From NCBI GenBank assembly GCA_003158705.1, contig PMKX01000127.1, positions 1 to 6,627 on the forward strand: a stretch of DNA of 6,627 nucleotides, given 5' to 3'. Position 1 is the stretch's first letter; each line of letters begins with the position of its first letter. The position numbers were made by a program, and so were the translations under genes. The DNA comes from Actinomycetota bacterium (GTDB taxonomy: Bacteria; Actinomycetota; Thermoleophilia; UBA2241). This document shows, piece after piece, positions 1 to 5,908 of the stretch. The notes beneath the pieces are model-generated. The model saw only the letters and a program-made list of their open reading frames with translations. It ran no database searches and was not told the origin of the DNA.

Positions 1-126
1 GAAAGCGCCGATCGCGGCGAGAGTGGCCACGATCGGCAAGTACGTCCCGACAAGGACGAGAGGCCGAGGCGGGCCGCGACGGATCGCAACGGGCGTTGCT
101 GGTTGCGTTGCTCGTGCCTCGTCCAT
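1..126 (-). CDS. Unidentified membrane protein, N-terminal 42 residues only (runs off the left edge)
   Basis: Reading leftward from an ATG at 126-124, the frame stays open for 42 codons to the window edge. The first 22 residues (MDEARATQPATPVAIRRGPP...) are polar and basic and look cytoplasmic. They are followed by a hydrophobic stretch, about residues 23-42 (PLVLVGTYLPIVATLAAIGA), that reads as a first transmembrane helix, with the RR at 16-17 fitting the positive-inside rule. The start is supported by a perfect TATAAT box ending 7 nt before the ATG, the spacing expected of a leaderless transcript; no ribosome-binding site could fit there. The gene diverges from the small surface-protein gene at 361. 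Too little is present to name a family; a transporter, a polysaccharide membrane enzyme or any polytopic protein would fit. That it is a real gene rests on the promoter plus the plausible topology. Confidence 0.6.
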   Translation of the reverse strand, partial: MDEARATQPATPVAIRRGPPRPLVLVGTYLPIVATLAAIGAF

Positions 127-139
127 GCCGCGCATTATA
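127..139 (-). promoter_or_regulatory. TATAAT -10 box of a probable leaderless promoter
   Basis: On the minus strand a perfect TATAAT hexamer lies at 139-134, followed by gcgcggc (7 nt) and then the ATG at 126. Transcription would begin at or within a base or two of the start codon, the arrangement typical of leaderless mRNAs, which are common in Actinobacteria. I could not find a convincing TTGACA-like -35 element 16-18 nt upstream, and there is no TGn extension. Confidence 0.6.
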
Positions 140-238
140 CCGTTCTTCTCACTGAGCCGGGGGCGACGTCACTGCGAGCTGATCGGCAAGAGGGTAGGTT
201 TCGCCAGCAACGGGTACACCGGAACACGTCGAAACCAC

Positions 239-265
239 TTGCTTCAACGAGAATTCTTGTATACT
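239..265 (+). promoter_or_regulatory. Probable promoter of the small surface-protein gene
   Basis: A TATACT hexamer at 260-265 (one mismatch to TATAAT) sits in an A/T-richer patch of otherwise GC-rich DNA. A weak TTGCTT at 239-244 could serve as the -35, but the spacer is short (15 nt). Transcription from about 271-273 would give a 5' leader of about 90 nt before the ATG at 361. The assignment rests on the -10 match and its position only. Confidence 0.45.
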
Positions 266-268
266 AGG

Positions 269-338
269 TGCCATCAAGCCGGTGGCAAGAGTCCCCGGAC
301 CGTAATGTGTGACGGCCGGATTCGATCGTCGCCGACGA
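269..338 (+). promoter_or_regulatory. Structured 5' leader: three consecutive hairpins
   Basis: Between the presumed transcription start and the ribosome-binding site there are three local inverted repeats. First, TGCCA (269-273) pairs with TGGCA (283-287). Second, CCGG-A-CCGT (295-303) pairs with ACGG-CCGG (312-319) around an 8-nt loop with one bulged A. Third, TCGTC (326-330) pairs with GACGA (334-338) around a 3-nt loop. The middle one is the strongest, with 8 pairs. I do not recognise a known riboswitch consensus here. The leader may be a cis-regulatory RNA or simply a stable 5' UTR. Confidence 0.35.
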
Positions 339-345
339 GGTTGCG

Positions 346-355
346 AGGGGGGGTG
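346..355 (+). promoter_or_regulatory. Strong ribosome-binding site with a run of seven G
   Basis: The purine-rich AGGGGGGGTG ends five bases before the ATG at 361 and matches the anti-Shine-Dalgarno sequence well. It fixes the start of the surface-protein gene and contrasts with the poor or absent sites in front of murA and the coupled genes. Confidence 0.75.
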
Positions 356-360
356 AATAC

Positions 361-726
361 ATGAAGGTCAAGATTGTGGGCGTCGTCGCACTGGTCGCCA
401 TCCTTTGCCTTGTGTTCGCATCGGTCGCCATGGCCGTGTCACAGGCCACGATCGACGCGATCATTGCCGACGCTCAGGACGGGACTATCGACGGCAATTG
501 GACACCCGCGGAGATCGAGGCGGCGTTGAGCTACATCAAAAACAACCCGCTCACCTACCAGTACAGCGATATCCAAGGAGTCCTGCAAGATTATCTGTCC
601 GGTTTGAGTGCCCCTAAGCCGGCAGTCGGCCAGCTCGCTTTCACTGGTGCCGAGTTGCTCCTCATCCTCGGTGCTGGTGCCGGTCTCATCGGTAGCGGCA
701 TCGCTCTGCGCCGTCGGCGCGCGTAA
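361..726 (+). CDS. Small secreted protein with LAFTG sortase-type cell-wall anchor
   Basis: This 121-residue protein has the complete layout of a sortase substrate. Residues 1-25 form a signal peptide (short KVK n-region, hydrophobic core, AMA at the probable cleavage site). Residues 26-82 are a small acidic, probably helical domain, with WTPAEIEAALSYIKNNP in the middle. A short Ala/Pro linker (SAPKPAVG, 83-90) leads to the sorting motif LAFTG (92-96), a hydrophobic helix rich in Leu, Gly and Ala (about 98-116) and the basic tail RRRRA. LAxTG is the motif favoured by class E sortases of high-GC Gram-positive bacteria, so the inferred fate is cleavage after Thr95 and covalent attachment to the cell wall. 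I do not recognise the mature domain. No sortase gene lies in the window. The gene is monocistronic, with its own promoter, a strong ribosome-binding site and a terminator. Confidence 0.85.
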   Translation: MKVKIVGVVALVAILCLVFASVAMAVSQATIDAIIADAQDGTIDGNWTPAEIEAALSYIKNNPLTYQYSDIQGVLQDYLSGLSAPKPAVGQLAFTGAELLLILGAGAGLIGSGIALRRRRA

Positions 727-750
727 CGCCCTGCCCCAGAGCCAAGTTTG

Positions 751-794
751 CGTGAGGCGCTTCCGTCCGGAAGCGCCTCACGTTTCTTTGTTGT
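751..794 (+). terminator. Rho-independent terminator between convergent genes
   Basis: A perfect 14-bp stem (751-764 pairing with 769-782, beginning CGTGAGGCGC) closes on a GTCC tetraloop and is followed by TTTCTTTGTTGT. It begins 24 nt after the TAA of the surface-protein gene. The same hairpin lies 42 nt beyond the stop of the minus-strand LCP-like gene and could also slow transcription from that side, but the minus-strand tail (CAAACTTGG) has no proper T-run, so termination is expected mainly on the plus strand. Confidence 0.85.
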
Positions 795-824
795 CGGTCA
801 TGACTACGCGAATATTCGCCGCCA

Positions 825-2504
825 TCACGGCATGTACAACATGAGGCCGCCGGGCACATCTTGTGCCGCGATCACCTGCGCCGAGGAGATGTGCAGGTCG
901 TCGGCCAACACGCGCGCCGCTGCACGCTGCCCTCTCGCGCCATAGTAGACCGAGGCGCGGCGCGCGGACGGCGAGAAGCTGCCGAGCGTCTCCTGGCGCG
1001 TGGCAAAACCCAGGTTTCGCAGCCGACCGCTCTCCTGCGCGTAGCTGGGCGTCGCCCCGCACAGAACGGTCACGGTCGTCGCACGCCTGCGCGCGTAGCT
1101 GAAGCCCAGTCGCGTCGAGGTCAGGTGCGGCCCGAAGAACACCGGATCGCAGCCACGAATCAGCGCCGCCGTGTTCAAACGGGCCCACGAGCGCACGACC
1201 ACCGGGGCACTCGTCCCCCCAGCGACGGCGCCCCCCATCAGCGTCTCCGCCGGCGTTGAGACCGGCAGACCGGCCGTGGCGGCCACCTTCAACAGCATCG
1301 GGTCCAGGCCCTGCCAGGAGCCTGCACCATAGGCTGGCACATCCGACACGAGCGCCGGCTGTCTCAAGCTCCCCAGCGCGTCGACAAGGCCGTTCAGCTG
1401 AGCCTGGACCGGCGCCGCAGCAGCGGGCCTGCCACGGCCCCACCCGATAGCCACGACGACCGCCAGCGGACGCGTGCGGTCGACAGCGAGCCTGGCGGCG
1501 GCCGCCCAGTCTTCGCCCGACCGCAGCTCGAGCGGCGCGACGGACACCGCCTGGCCGCTCGACCGACGCAGGTCACGTTGAAGCTCACCGCAGTACACAC
1601 GCGCCAGGGCCCCCATCGGCGAGAGCGCCACCAGCACGAGCGGCGCCCTGTGACGGACCGTCACGCGCATGGGGAACACAGGCGGCGTGAGCCCGAACGC
1701 CAGTGACTGGCGCATTATCGCCGTCGAGCCGGCATCGAGGCGCCAGCGCATGCTGCGGCCGCTGACGGCAGCCGTGACGGGCAACGAGCGCACGCACACG
1801 GCGCCGGGCTGGGCGTCGCGCAGCACGGCGCCGATCGACGAGGCCGCCTCAAGATTGAGGTTGGTCTCCACGGTCGGCGCCGCCAGAACGTAGTTGGCGA
1901 AGGCGACGACATCGATGCTCACCCGGCGCATGTCGTCAAGGGCCGAGCCCAGCACGGTCACCTGACGCCGGTACACACGTCCCGTAGCGCCGGTGCCGGA
2001 CCAAGCCAGCATGAGGCGCCGCACACGCTCCCGGCCAGCCCGCGACTGGGTCGCCTGATACCAGCCCGAGAAGGCCTCCTTGGCGGCGCCCGGCGCCGCC
2101 GTGACCCAGTCTGACATGGACACGCCGGTCACGGCCCCCAGAGCGGCGGCGCCGGCCGCTCCACCGGCGTCGGCGACGATCGTCGCCAAGGGCAGGTAGC
2201 CGGCTCCGGGCAGGAAGCCTTCGACTGCCGCCGGCACCGCCACAAGAGCTACTGAGGGGCGTTCGTAGTCCACGTGCAGCCAGAACACCCCAGTGCACCG
2301 CGGCACGGTGGTGCCGCGCATCGAGAACACGGCGATGTCGGTAGGCGGAGGCTTGCCGATGTGGATCGGCTGCCTCGACTCGACCACTTTCTGCCAGGGC
2401 CCCGGCGTGGCCAGCAAGATGATGACGCCCAAGGCAACGAGAACCCCGAGGAGAAGCGCGGCCCACGGGTCCAGTCGACTCAGGAGCGCACGCAGGCGGT
2501 TCAC
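825..2504 (-). CDS. Degenerate LytR-CpsA-Psr (LCP)-like membrane protein with C-terminal LytR_C-like domain
   Basis: This is a 559-residue protein. I place the start at the GTG 2504-2502, which overlaps the TGA of the upstream LCP gene in a GTGA; a longer ATG frame to 2729 would lie wholly inside that gene. Residues 14-33 form one membrane anchor, so the remainder should lie outside the cell. Residues 55-165 align by eye with the LCP domain of the neighbour (for example VALVAVPAAVEGFLPGAGY against ISMLSVPRDLRVEIPGYG), but the motifs are broken: PRD is PAA (91-93), RSDT is RCTG (69-72), and the GR..RQQ motif is GR..VRR (157-163). About 40 residues before that last motif are missing. Residues 200-270 match the neighbour's post-LCP region. 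Residues 285-470 are an unrecognised alpha/beta-looking segment. Residues 476-559 (TTVTVLCG ... GGLMLYMP) fit LytR_C. The frame is intact and ordinary in codon use, so I do not call it a pseudogene. The inferred role is a non-catalytic partner of the coupled LCP enzyme. Confidence 0.8.
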   Translation of the reverse strand: MNRLRALLSRLDPWAALLLGVLVALGVIILLATPGPWQKVVESRQPIHIGKPPPTDIAVFSMRGTTVPRCTGVFWLHVDYERPSVALVAVPAAVEGFLPGAGYLPLATIVADAGGAAGAAALGAVTGVSMSDWVTAAPGAAKEAFSGWYQATQSRAGRERVRRLMLAWSGTGATGRVYRRQVTVLGSALDDMRRVSIDVVAFANYVLAAPTVETNLNLEAASSIGAVLRDAQPGAVCVRSLPVTAAVSGRSMRWRLDAGSTAIMRQSLAFGLTPPVFPMRVTVRHRAPLVLVALSPMGALARVYCGELQRDLRRSSGQAVSVAPLELRSGEDWAAAARLAVDRTRPLAVVVAIGWGRGRPAAAAPVQAQLNGLVDALGSLRQPALVSDVPAYGAGSWQGLDPMLLKVAATAGLPVSTPAETLMGGAVAGGTSAPVVVRSWARLNTAALIRGCDPVFFGPHLTSTRLGFSYARRRATTVTVLCGATPSYAQESGRLRNLGFATRQETLGSFSPSARRASVYYGARGQRAAARVLADDLHISSAQVIAAQDVPGGLMLYMP

Positions 2505-4462
2505 TTCACAGGCTTGAAGGAGGTCGCCACGGCGAGCATGAAGTTGTTGGAGAGCGCGTCGTCGATGGTGTTGTTGACCCAATACACCGCGCCCGCACTC
2601 TTCCAAGCCACCATGTGCAGGTGCTTGCTGTTGTAGAACAGCATGTACTGGTGACCACTGATGGTCTGCACCTGAGTCGGGTCGGCGATAGCCGGCGGAT
2701 TGGACCAGCGCATCTCCTGGATGTCCCAATAGGCGCCCATCGTGGTGGTTTGCCCGACGGCCACCAGAGCCTGAGCGTGGCCAGACCCGGTGGGGATGCT
2801 GTAGGTGCGGAACTGCTGGAAGGTGAATCCGCTAGCCCAGGTCGTCGGCATCTGCACCTGGAAGCGGAGCTTGGCCTGCGCCGCTCGCCAGTCCGACACG
2901 TTCTGCGGCGAGTGGTAGACGATCTGCTCGGTCTGTGCCTCGGCGCCGAGCGTGCCCGTGAGCGCGCCGGCGTACGCGGAGCCGAGGATGACGGTGACGC
3001 CGTCTTGGACGCCCGGACCACGCGGCACGATCTGGACTTGGGCCGGCTGGAAGAGCGTGGCGATCTGGTCGGCGGCCGAAGAGAAGTCGCTTGTGCTCCA
3101 TATGACGGTGGTCGGCTGCGGCGAGCCCGCCAGAGTGCCGCTGGCGGCGGCATTGAAGCCGAGGGAAGCGAGCTGGCCGGCCGCCTGGACGGCGCTCGTC
3201 GGCGCACTGCTGCTACTCATCACGCGCACCTGGTACAGCTTGCGGGAGAGCTTGGCCGACCGAGCAGCGGCGGGCGCCTGCGCCGGGTTCTCGAACTCCT
3301 GCACCGCCTGCTGAATCTCGTCGGGAGTGGCCACGACGTACGAGACACCGCCGATCGTCGGCGTGCCGCCGGTGATGTGCGTGTTGTAGATGTGCGCCGT
3401 GTTGAGCTGCAGCACGAGGCTGACCATGGAGAGGAACTGCTTCATGTCCGAGATGTCCGAGGACGTGAGGCTGACGATGGCCTTGATCAGTCTCGGCAAC
3501 TTGAGCACGTTATGCCAGCGCATCGACTGCCGTTGCAGCTCCTTGAGGAACATCTGCTGGCGCACCATGCGCCCGAAGTCGGCGTAGATGTCGTGCCGGT
3601 AGCGAACGAAGTTGAGTGCGAACTTGCCGTCGAGAAGCTGGTAGCCGGGCTGGATGTCGATCGACTTGTAGCCGCTGCCCACCGGGTTGTAGTAGAAGTG
3701 GTCGATCATCATGTACACGCCGCCGAGATCGTTGACGATGTGCCAGAAACCGCCGAAGTACGTCTGCATGTAGTGGTTGATGGGCAGTCCGGTCACTTCC
3801 TTGACGGTCTTCACCGCCAGTGCCGCTCCACCATAGGAGTAGGCGGCATTGATCTTGTTGAGCCCATACCCCGGGATCTCGACACGCAGGTCGCGCGGCA
3901 CCGAGAGCATGGAGATACGCTTGGTGATGGGGTCCAGGCGCACGAGCAGGAGCGTGTCTGAACGGCCCACTTGGCCCTGCGGAGTATCGCTGCCGATGAG
4001 CAGGATGTTGACCGGCTTGTTGGGCGGGGCTACATCCAGCACCTTCCGCACTTGCTTGACCATCTCCGGGTCTTTGGTCGCGACCGCGCCCAGCGTCTTG
4101 TCGGTCCAGCCGATCGCCAGCCCAGGAGCGACGGCCATGACGACCACCACACTCAGCGCCAGGGCCTTGAGTACCCGGTGCCGGCCGAACACCAGGTAGA
4201 CCGGCACGCTGAGAAGCACCAGCAAAGCAGCGAGAGGCACCGCCAGCCGCACGGCCAGGGGCAAACGGCCGATGCCTTCGAAGAAGGAGCTCGTCGCCTG
4301 GAGGTCGCTGAATGAGCGCTGTATGTGCGGTGCCGATACCACGATGGCAAACGCCAGCGCGCCGGCGCCGACCAGCGCCAGCACCACCCATGGCCAGCGT
4401 CGCCGCGCAGAGAGGCGCCGCGCACGAGCTTCTTCGACACGATAGAGCGTGTAGTCGGGCAC
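2501..4462 (-). CDS. LytR-CpsA-Psr family cell-wall glycopolymer ligase with LytR_C and an extra C-terminal domain
   Basis: LCP proteins move lipid-carried glycopolymers onto peptidoglycan at the outer face of the membrane. This 653-residue member has a basic N-terminus (RARRLSARRR) and three predicted membrane helices (about 24-43, 67-91, 98-118), where many relatives have one; this topology puts the rest outside. The LCP domain (about 150-305) carries the expected signatures: NILLIGSDT (152-160), RSDTLLLVRLDP (167-178), SVPRDL (187-192), NKINAAYSYGG (202-212), RYRHD (287-291) and DFGRMVRQQ (295-303). Residues 408-498 resemble LytR_C, ending in DGVTVILG. Residues 510-653 form a further unnamed domain with YMLFYNSKHLHMVAW (606-620). 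The GTG start is preceded by AAAGGA at 4472-4467, 4 nt away. It follows murA by 53 bp and is coupled to the degenerate paralogue. Family databases often mislabel such proteins as transcriptional regulators. Confidence 0.92.
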   Translation of the reverse strand: MPDYTLYRVEEARARRLSARRRWPWVVLALVGAGALAFAIVVSAPHIQRSFSDLQATSSFFEGIGRLPLAVRLAVPLAALLVLLSVPVYLVFGRHRVLKALALSVVVVMAVAPGLAIGWTDKTLGAVATKDPEMVKQVRKVLDVAPPNKPVNILLIGSDTPQGQVGRSDTLLLVRLDPITKRISMLSVPRDLRVEIPGYGLNKINAAYSYGGAALAVKTVKEVTGLPINHYMQTYFGGFWHIVNDLGGVYMMIDHFYYNPVGSGYKSIDIQPGYQLLDGKFALNFVRYRHDIYADFGRMVRQQMFLKELQRQSMRWHNVLKLPRLIKAIVSLTSSDISDMKQFLSMVSLVLQLNTAHIYNTHITGGTPTIGGVSYVVATPDEIQQAVQEFENPAQAPAAARSAKLSRKLYQVRVMSSSSAPTSAVQAAGQLASLGFNAAASGTLAGSPQPTTVIWSTSDFSSAADQIATLFQPAQVQIVPRGPGVQDGVTVILGSAYAGALTGTLGAEAQTEQIVYHSPQNVSDWRAAQAKLRFQVQMPTTWASGFTFQQFRTYSIPTGSGHAQALVAVGQTTTMGAYWDIQEMRWSNPPAIADPTQVQTISGHQYMLFYNSKHLHMVAWKSAGAVYWVNNTIDDALSNNFMLAVATSFKPVK

Positions 4463-4466
4463 GCTG

Positions 4467-4472
4467 TCCTTT
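4467..4472 (-). promoter_or_regulatory. Ribosome-binding site of the LCP gene
   Basis: AAAGGA on the minus strand lies 4 nt before the GTG at 4462-4460. It decides that start: the frame has no other good candidate upstream, and the basic N-terminus followed by the first membrane helix begins directly after it. Confidence 0.6.
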
Positions 4473-4478
4473 CGTTTC

Positions 4479-4510
4479 GCCGGGGCGCCGCTGGGCGACG
4501 CCCGCCCGGC
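4479..4510 (-). other. GC-rich hairpin between murA and the LCP gene
   Basis: In the 53-bp gap between the murA stop and the LCP start, GCCGGG at 4510-4505 can pair with CCCGGC at 4484-4479 (minus-strand reading), with additional short GC pairing inside. No T-run follows (the next bases are GAAACGAAAGG), so this is not an intrinsic terminator. It may stabilise the murA mRNA end or tune downstream expression; it could also be a chance product of GC-rich DNA. Confidence 0.3.
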
Positions 4511-4515
4511 GGATT

Positions 4516-5841
4516 CTACCGTAGTGTGCGAGCCGAGGCGCCAGTGGTGCGGGCGAGCGGCGTCTCATCTGCCTGAACTCTGGTGACGTTCGCGCCCAGC
4601 GCCGTGAGCTTGTCGGCGAAACCCTCGTATCCGCGGTCGATGTGATGTGCCCCGCGGATCTCCGTGCTGCCTTCGGCGACCAGCCCGGCGATGACCAGCG
4701 CTGCCCCACCCCGCAGGTCGGGCGCCTCCACGACCGTGCCTGTGAGGGCACGCGGGCCGGTGACCACGGCGTGGTGACCACTGGTGGTGATGCCGGCGCC
4801 GAGGCGATTGAGCTCGTCGACCACGACGAAGCGGTTCTCGAAAACGTTCTCGGTGACGATGGACGTCCCGTCGGCCAGCGAGAGCAGCACCATCACCTGG
4901 GCCTGAAGATCGGTCGGGAAGCCCGGGTGTGGCAGCGTCGAGATGTCTACCGGGCGCAGCGGGCCGCTGCGAGAAGCGCGCATGCTGTGCTTGCCCTCCT
5001 GGATCTCGACGCCCATCAGGTGCAACTTGGTCAGGAAGAGTTCCAGGTGATGGGGCTCGAGGCCGTGGACGGTCACGTCGCCGGCGCCGACGGCCCCGGC
5101 TATGAGATAGGTGCCGGCTTCGATGCGGTCGGCGATCACTTGGTGCTGCGTACCATGCAGAGGTCGGCCGCCTTGCACGTGCACAGAGCTGGTGCCGGCG
5201 CCCTCGATGCAGGCGCCCATCGAGCTCAGGTACTCGGCCAGGTCGACGATCTCAGGCTCGCGAGCAGCATTCTCGATGACCGTCTCGCCCTCCGCAGCGG
5301 TGGCCGCCATGAGCAGGTTCTCAGTGGCACCGACGCTTGGGTAGTCGAGGGGCACCACGGCGCCACGCAGGCGGTCGCACGACAGCTTGATGAAGCCGTG
5401 CTCGATCTCGACGCGGGCGCCGAGCTTCTCGAGGCCGCGAAGGTGGAAGTCGATGCGCCGCGGCCCGATGTTGCAGCCGCCGGGCATGGCGATGGTGGCC
5501 CGCCCCAGGCGGGCGACCATGGGACCCATGACCACGATGCTCGCCCGCATCGTGCGCACGAGCTCATAGGGCGCGCAGTCGCTGAGTCCGTCCCCGGCAG
5601 CGATACGTAGCTCGTCACCCTCGAAGTCGACCGCCACGCCCAGGCTGCGCAAGACCTCGACCATGGTGAAGACGTCGGTGATGCGTGGCACTCGGCTGAT
5701 GACGCAAGGCTCGGGGGTGAGCAGGCTGGCGGCCATGAGCTTGAGGGCCGAGTTCTTGGCTCCTGCGAGTACGACGTCGCCGGCCAGTCGCGCACCGCCC
5801 CTGACTACGAAGCGACCGCTGTTTTCTGGGATACCGTCCAC
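4516..5841 (-). CDS. murA: UDP-N-acetylglucosamine 1-carboxyvinyltransferase MurA
   Basis: MurA transfers enolpyruvate from PEP to UDP-GlcNAc in the cytoplasm, the first committed step of peptidoglycan synthesis. The 441-residue protein matches the family over its full length (usually about 420-440). Visible landmarks are the AGAKNSA motif with Lys29 and Asn30, the active-site loop PGGCNIGPRRID with the PEP-reactive Cys123 (Cys, so a fosfomycin-sensitive type is expected) and Arg128, ENAAREPEIVD (190-200), HPGFPTDLQAQ with the catalytic Asp311, and APDLRGGAAL with Arg377. It ends with the HIDRGYEGFADKLTALGA motif. I chose the GTG at 5841-5839 because it leaves only a short lead before GRFVVRGG, the usual family start. 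A GTG at 5892 would add 17 residues but has no ribosome-binding site, and no start codon exists closer to the domain. It follows atpC by 67 bp and precedes the LCP genes. Confidence 0.95.
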   Translation of the reverse strand: MDGIPENSGRFVVRGGARLAGDVVLAGAKNSALKLMAASLLTPEPCVISRVPRITDVFTMVEVLRSLGVAVDFEGDELRIAAGDGLSDCAPYELVRTMRASIVVMGPMVARLGRATIAMPGGCNIGPRRIDFHLRGLEKLGARVEIEHGFIKLSCDRLRGAVVPLDYPSVGATENLLMAATAAEGETVIENAAREPEIVDLAEYLSSMGACIEGAGTSSVHVQGGRPLHGTQHQVIADRIEAGTYLIAGAVGAGDVTVHGLEPHHLELFLTKLHLMGVEIQEGKHSMRASRSGPLRPVDISTLPHPGFPTDLQAQVMVLLSLADGTSIVTENVFENRFVVVDELNRLGAGITTSGHHAVVTGPRALTGTVVEAPDLRGGAALVIAGLVAEGSTEIRGAHHIDRGYEGFADKLTALGANVTRVQADETPLARTTGASARTLR

Positions 5842-5859
5842 GGGGTAACTCTCAGTATA
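5842..5859 (-). promoter_or_regulatory. murA: Possible internal promoter (-10 TATACT) in front of murA
   Basis: On the minus strand TATACT lies at 5859-5854, 12 nt before the murA GTG, within the 67-bp gap after atpC. Transcription would start a few bases before the GTG and leave a leader of about 5 nt, effectively leaderless, which would explain the lack of a Shine-Dalgarno sequence (only GAGAG is present). No good -35 is visible. If it is real, the cell-wall genes can be transcribed apart from the ATP synthase genes. Confidence 0.4.
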
Positions 5860-5908
5860 GCCGCTTACACCGCCGGCGCTGGTCGACTTCACACGCGTTA
5901 ACGAACGA

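Noticed and set aside
31..190. Ten-base direct repeat GATCGGCAAG at 31-40 and 181-190
   Set aside because: There are only two copies, one inside coding sequence, with no extension or symmetry; probably chance.
266..340. c-di-GMP-I (GEMM) or c-di-AMP riboswitch in the leader
   Set aside because: The conserved GGCAAACC/ACGCAAAGCC elements of GEMM and the core of ydaO RNAs are absent; only generic hairpins are seen.
23..364. Plus-strand open frame of 113 codons across the left region
   Set aside because: It runs through the divergent promoters and the leader, has an Arg/Gly-rich composition with no recognisable domain, and overlaps the start of the well-supported surface-protein gene.
778..1443. 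Minus-strand open frame (221 codons) inside the LCP-like gene
   Set aside because: It is out of frame with the LCP-like protein, whose LytR_C-like end is better supported, and it would cross the terminator hairpin.
2505..2729. Extended start of the LCP-like gene at an ATG at 2729
   Set aside because: The 75 extra residues lie inside the LCP gene and resemble no membrane protein start. The GTG at 2504 immediately precedes a short basic stretch and the membrane helix.
2615..3961. Long plus-strand open frame (448 codons) opposite the LCP gene
   Set aside because: It is antisense to a gene with clear family motifs. Its His/Arg/Val/Asp-rich composition is the usual shadow of GC-rich coding DNA, and no domain is visible.
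3510..4781. Minus-strand open frame (423 codons) spanning the murA end and the LCP start
   Set aside because: It is in a different frame from both real genes, with an Arg/Ala/Gly-rich composition and no motif; it is a frame shadow.
4642..5610. Plus-strand open frame (322 codons) opposite murA
   Set aside because: It is antisense to a full-length, motif-complete murA, with low-complexity composition and no domain.
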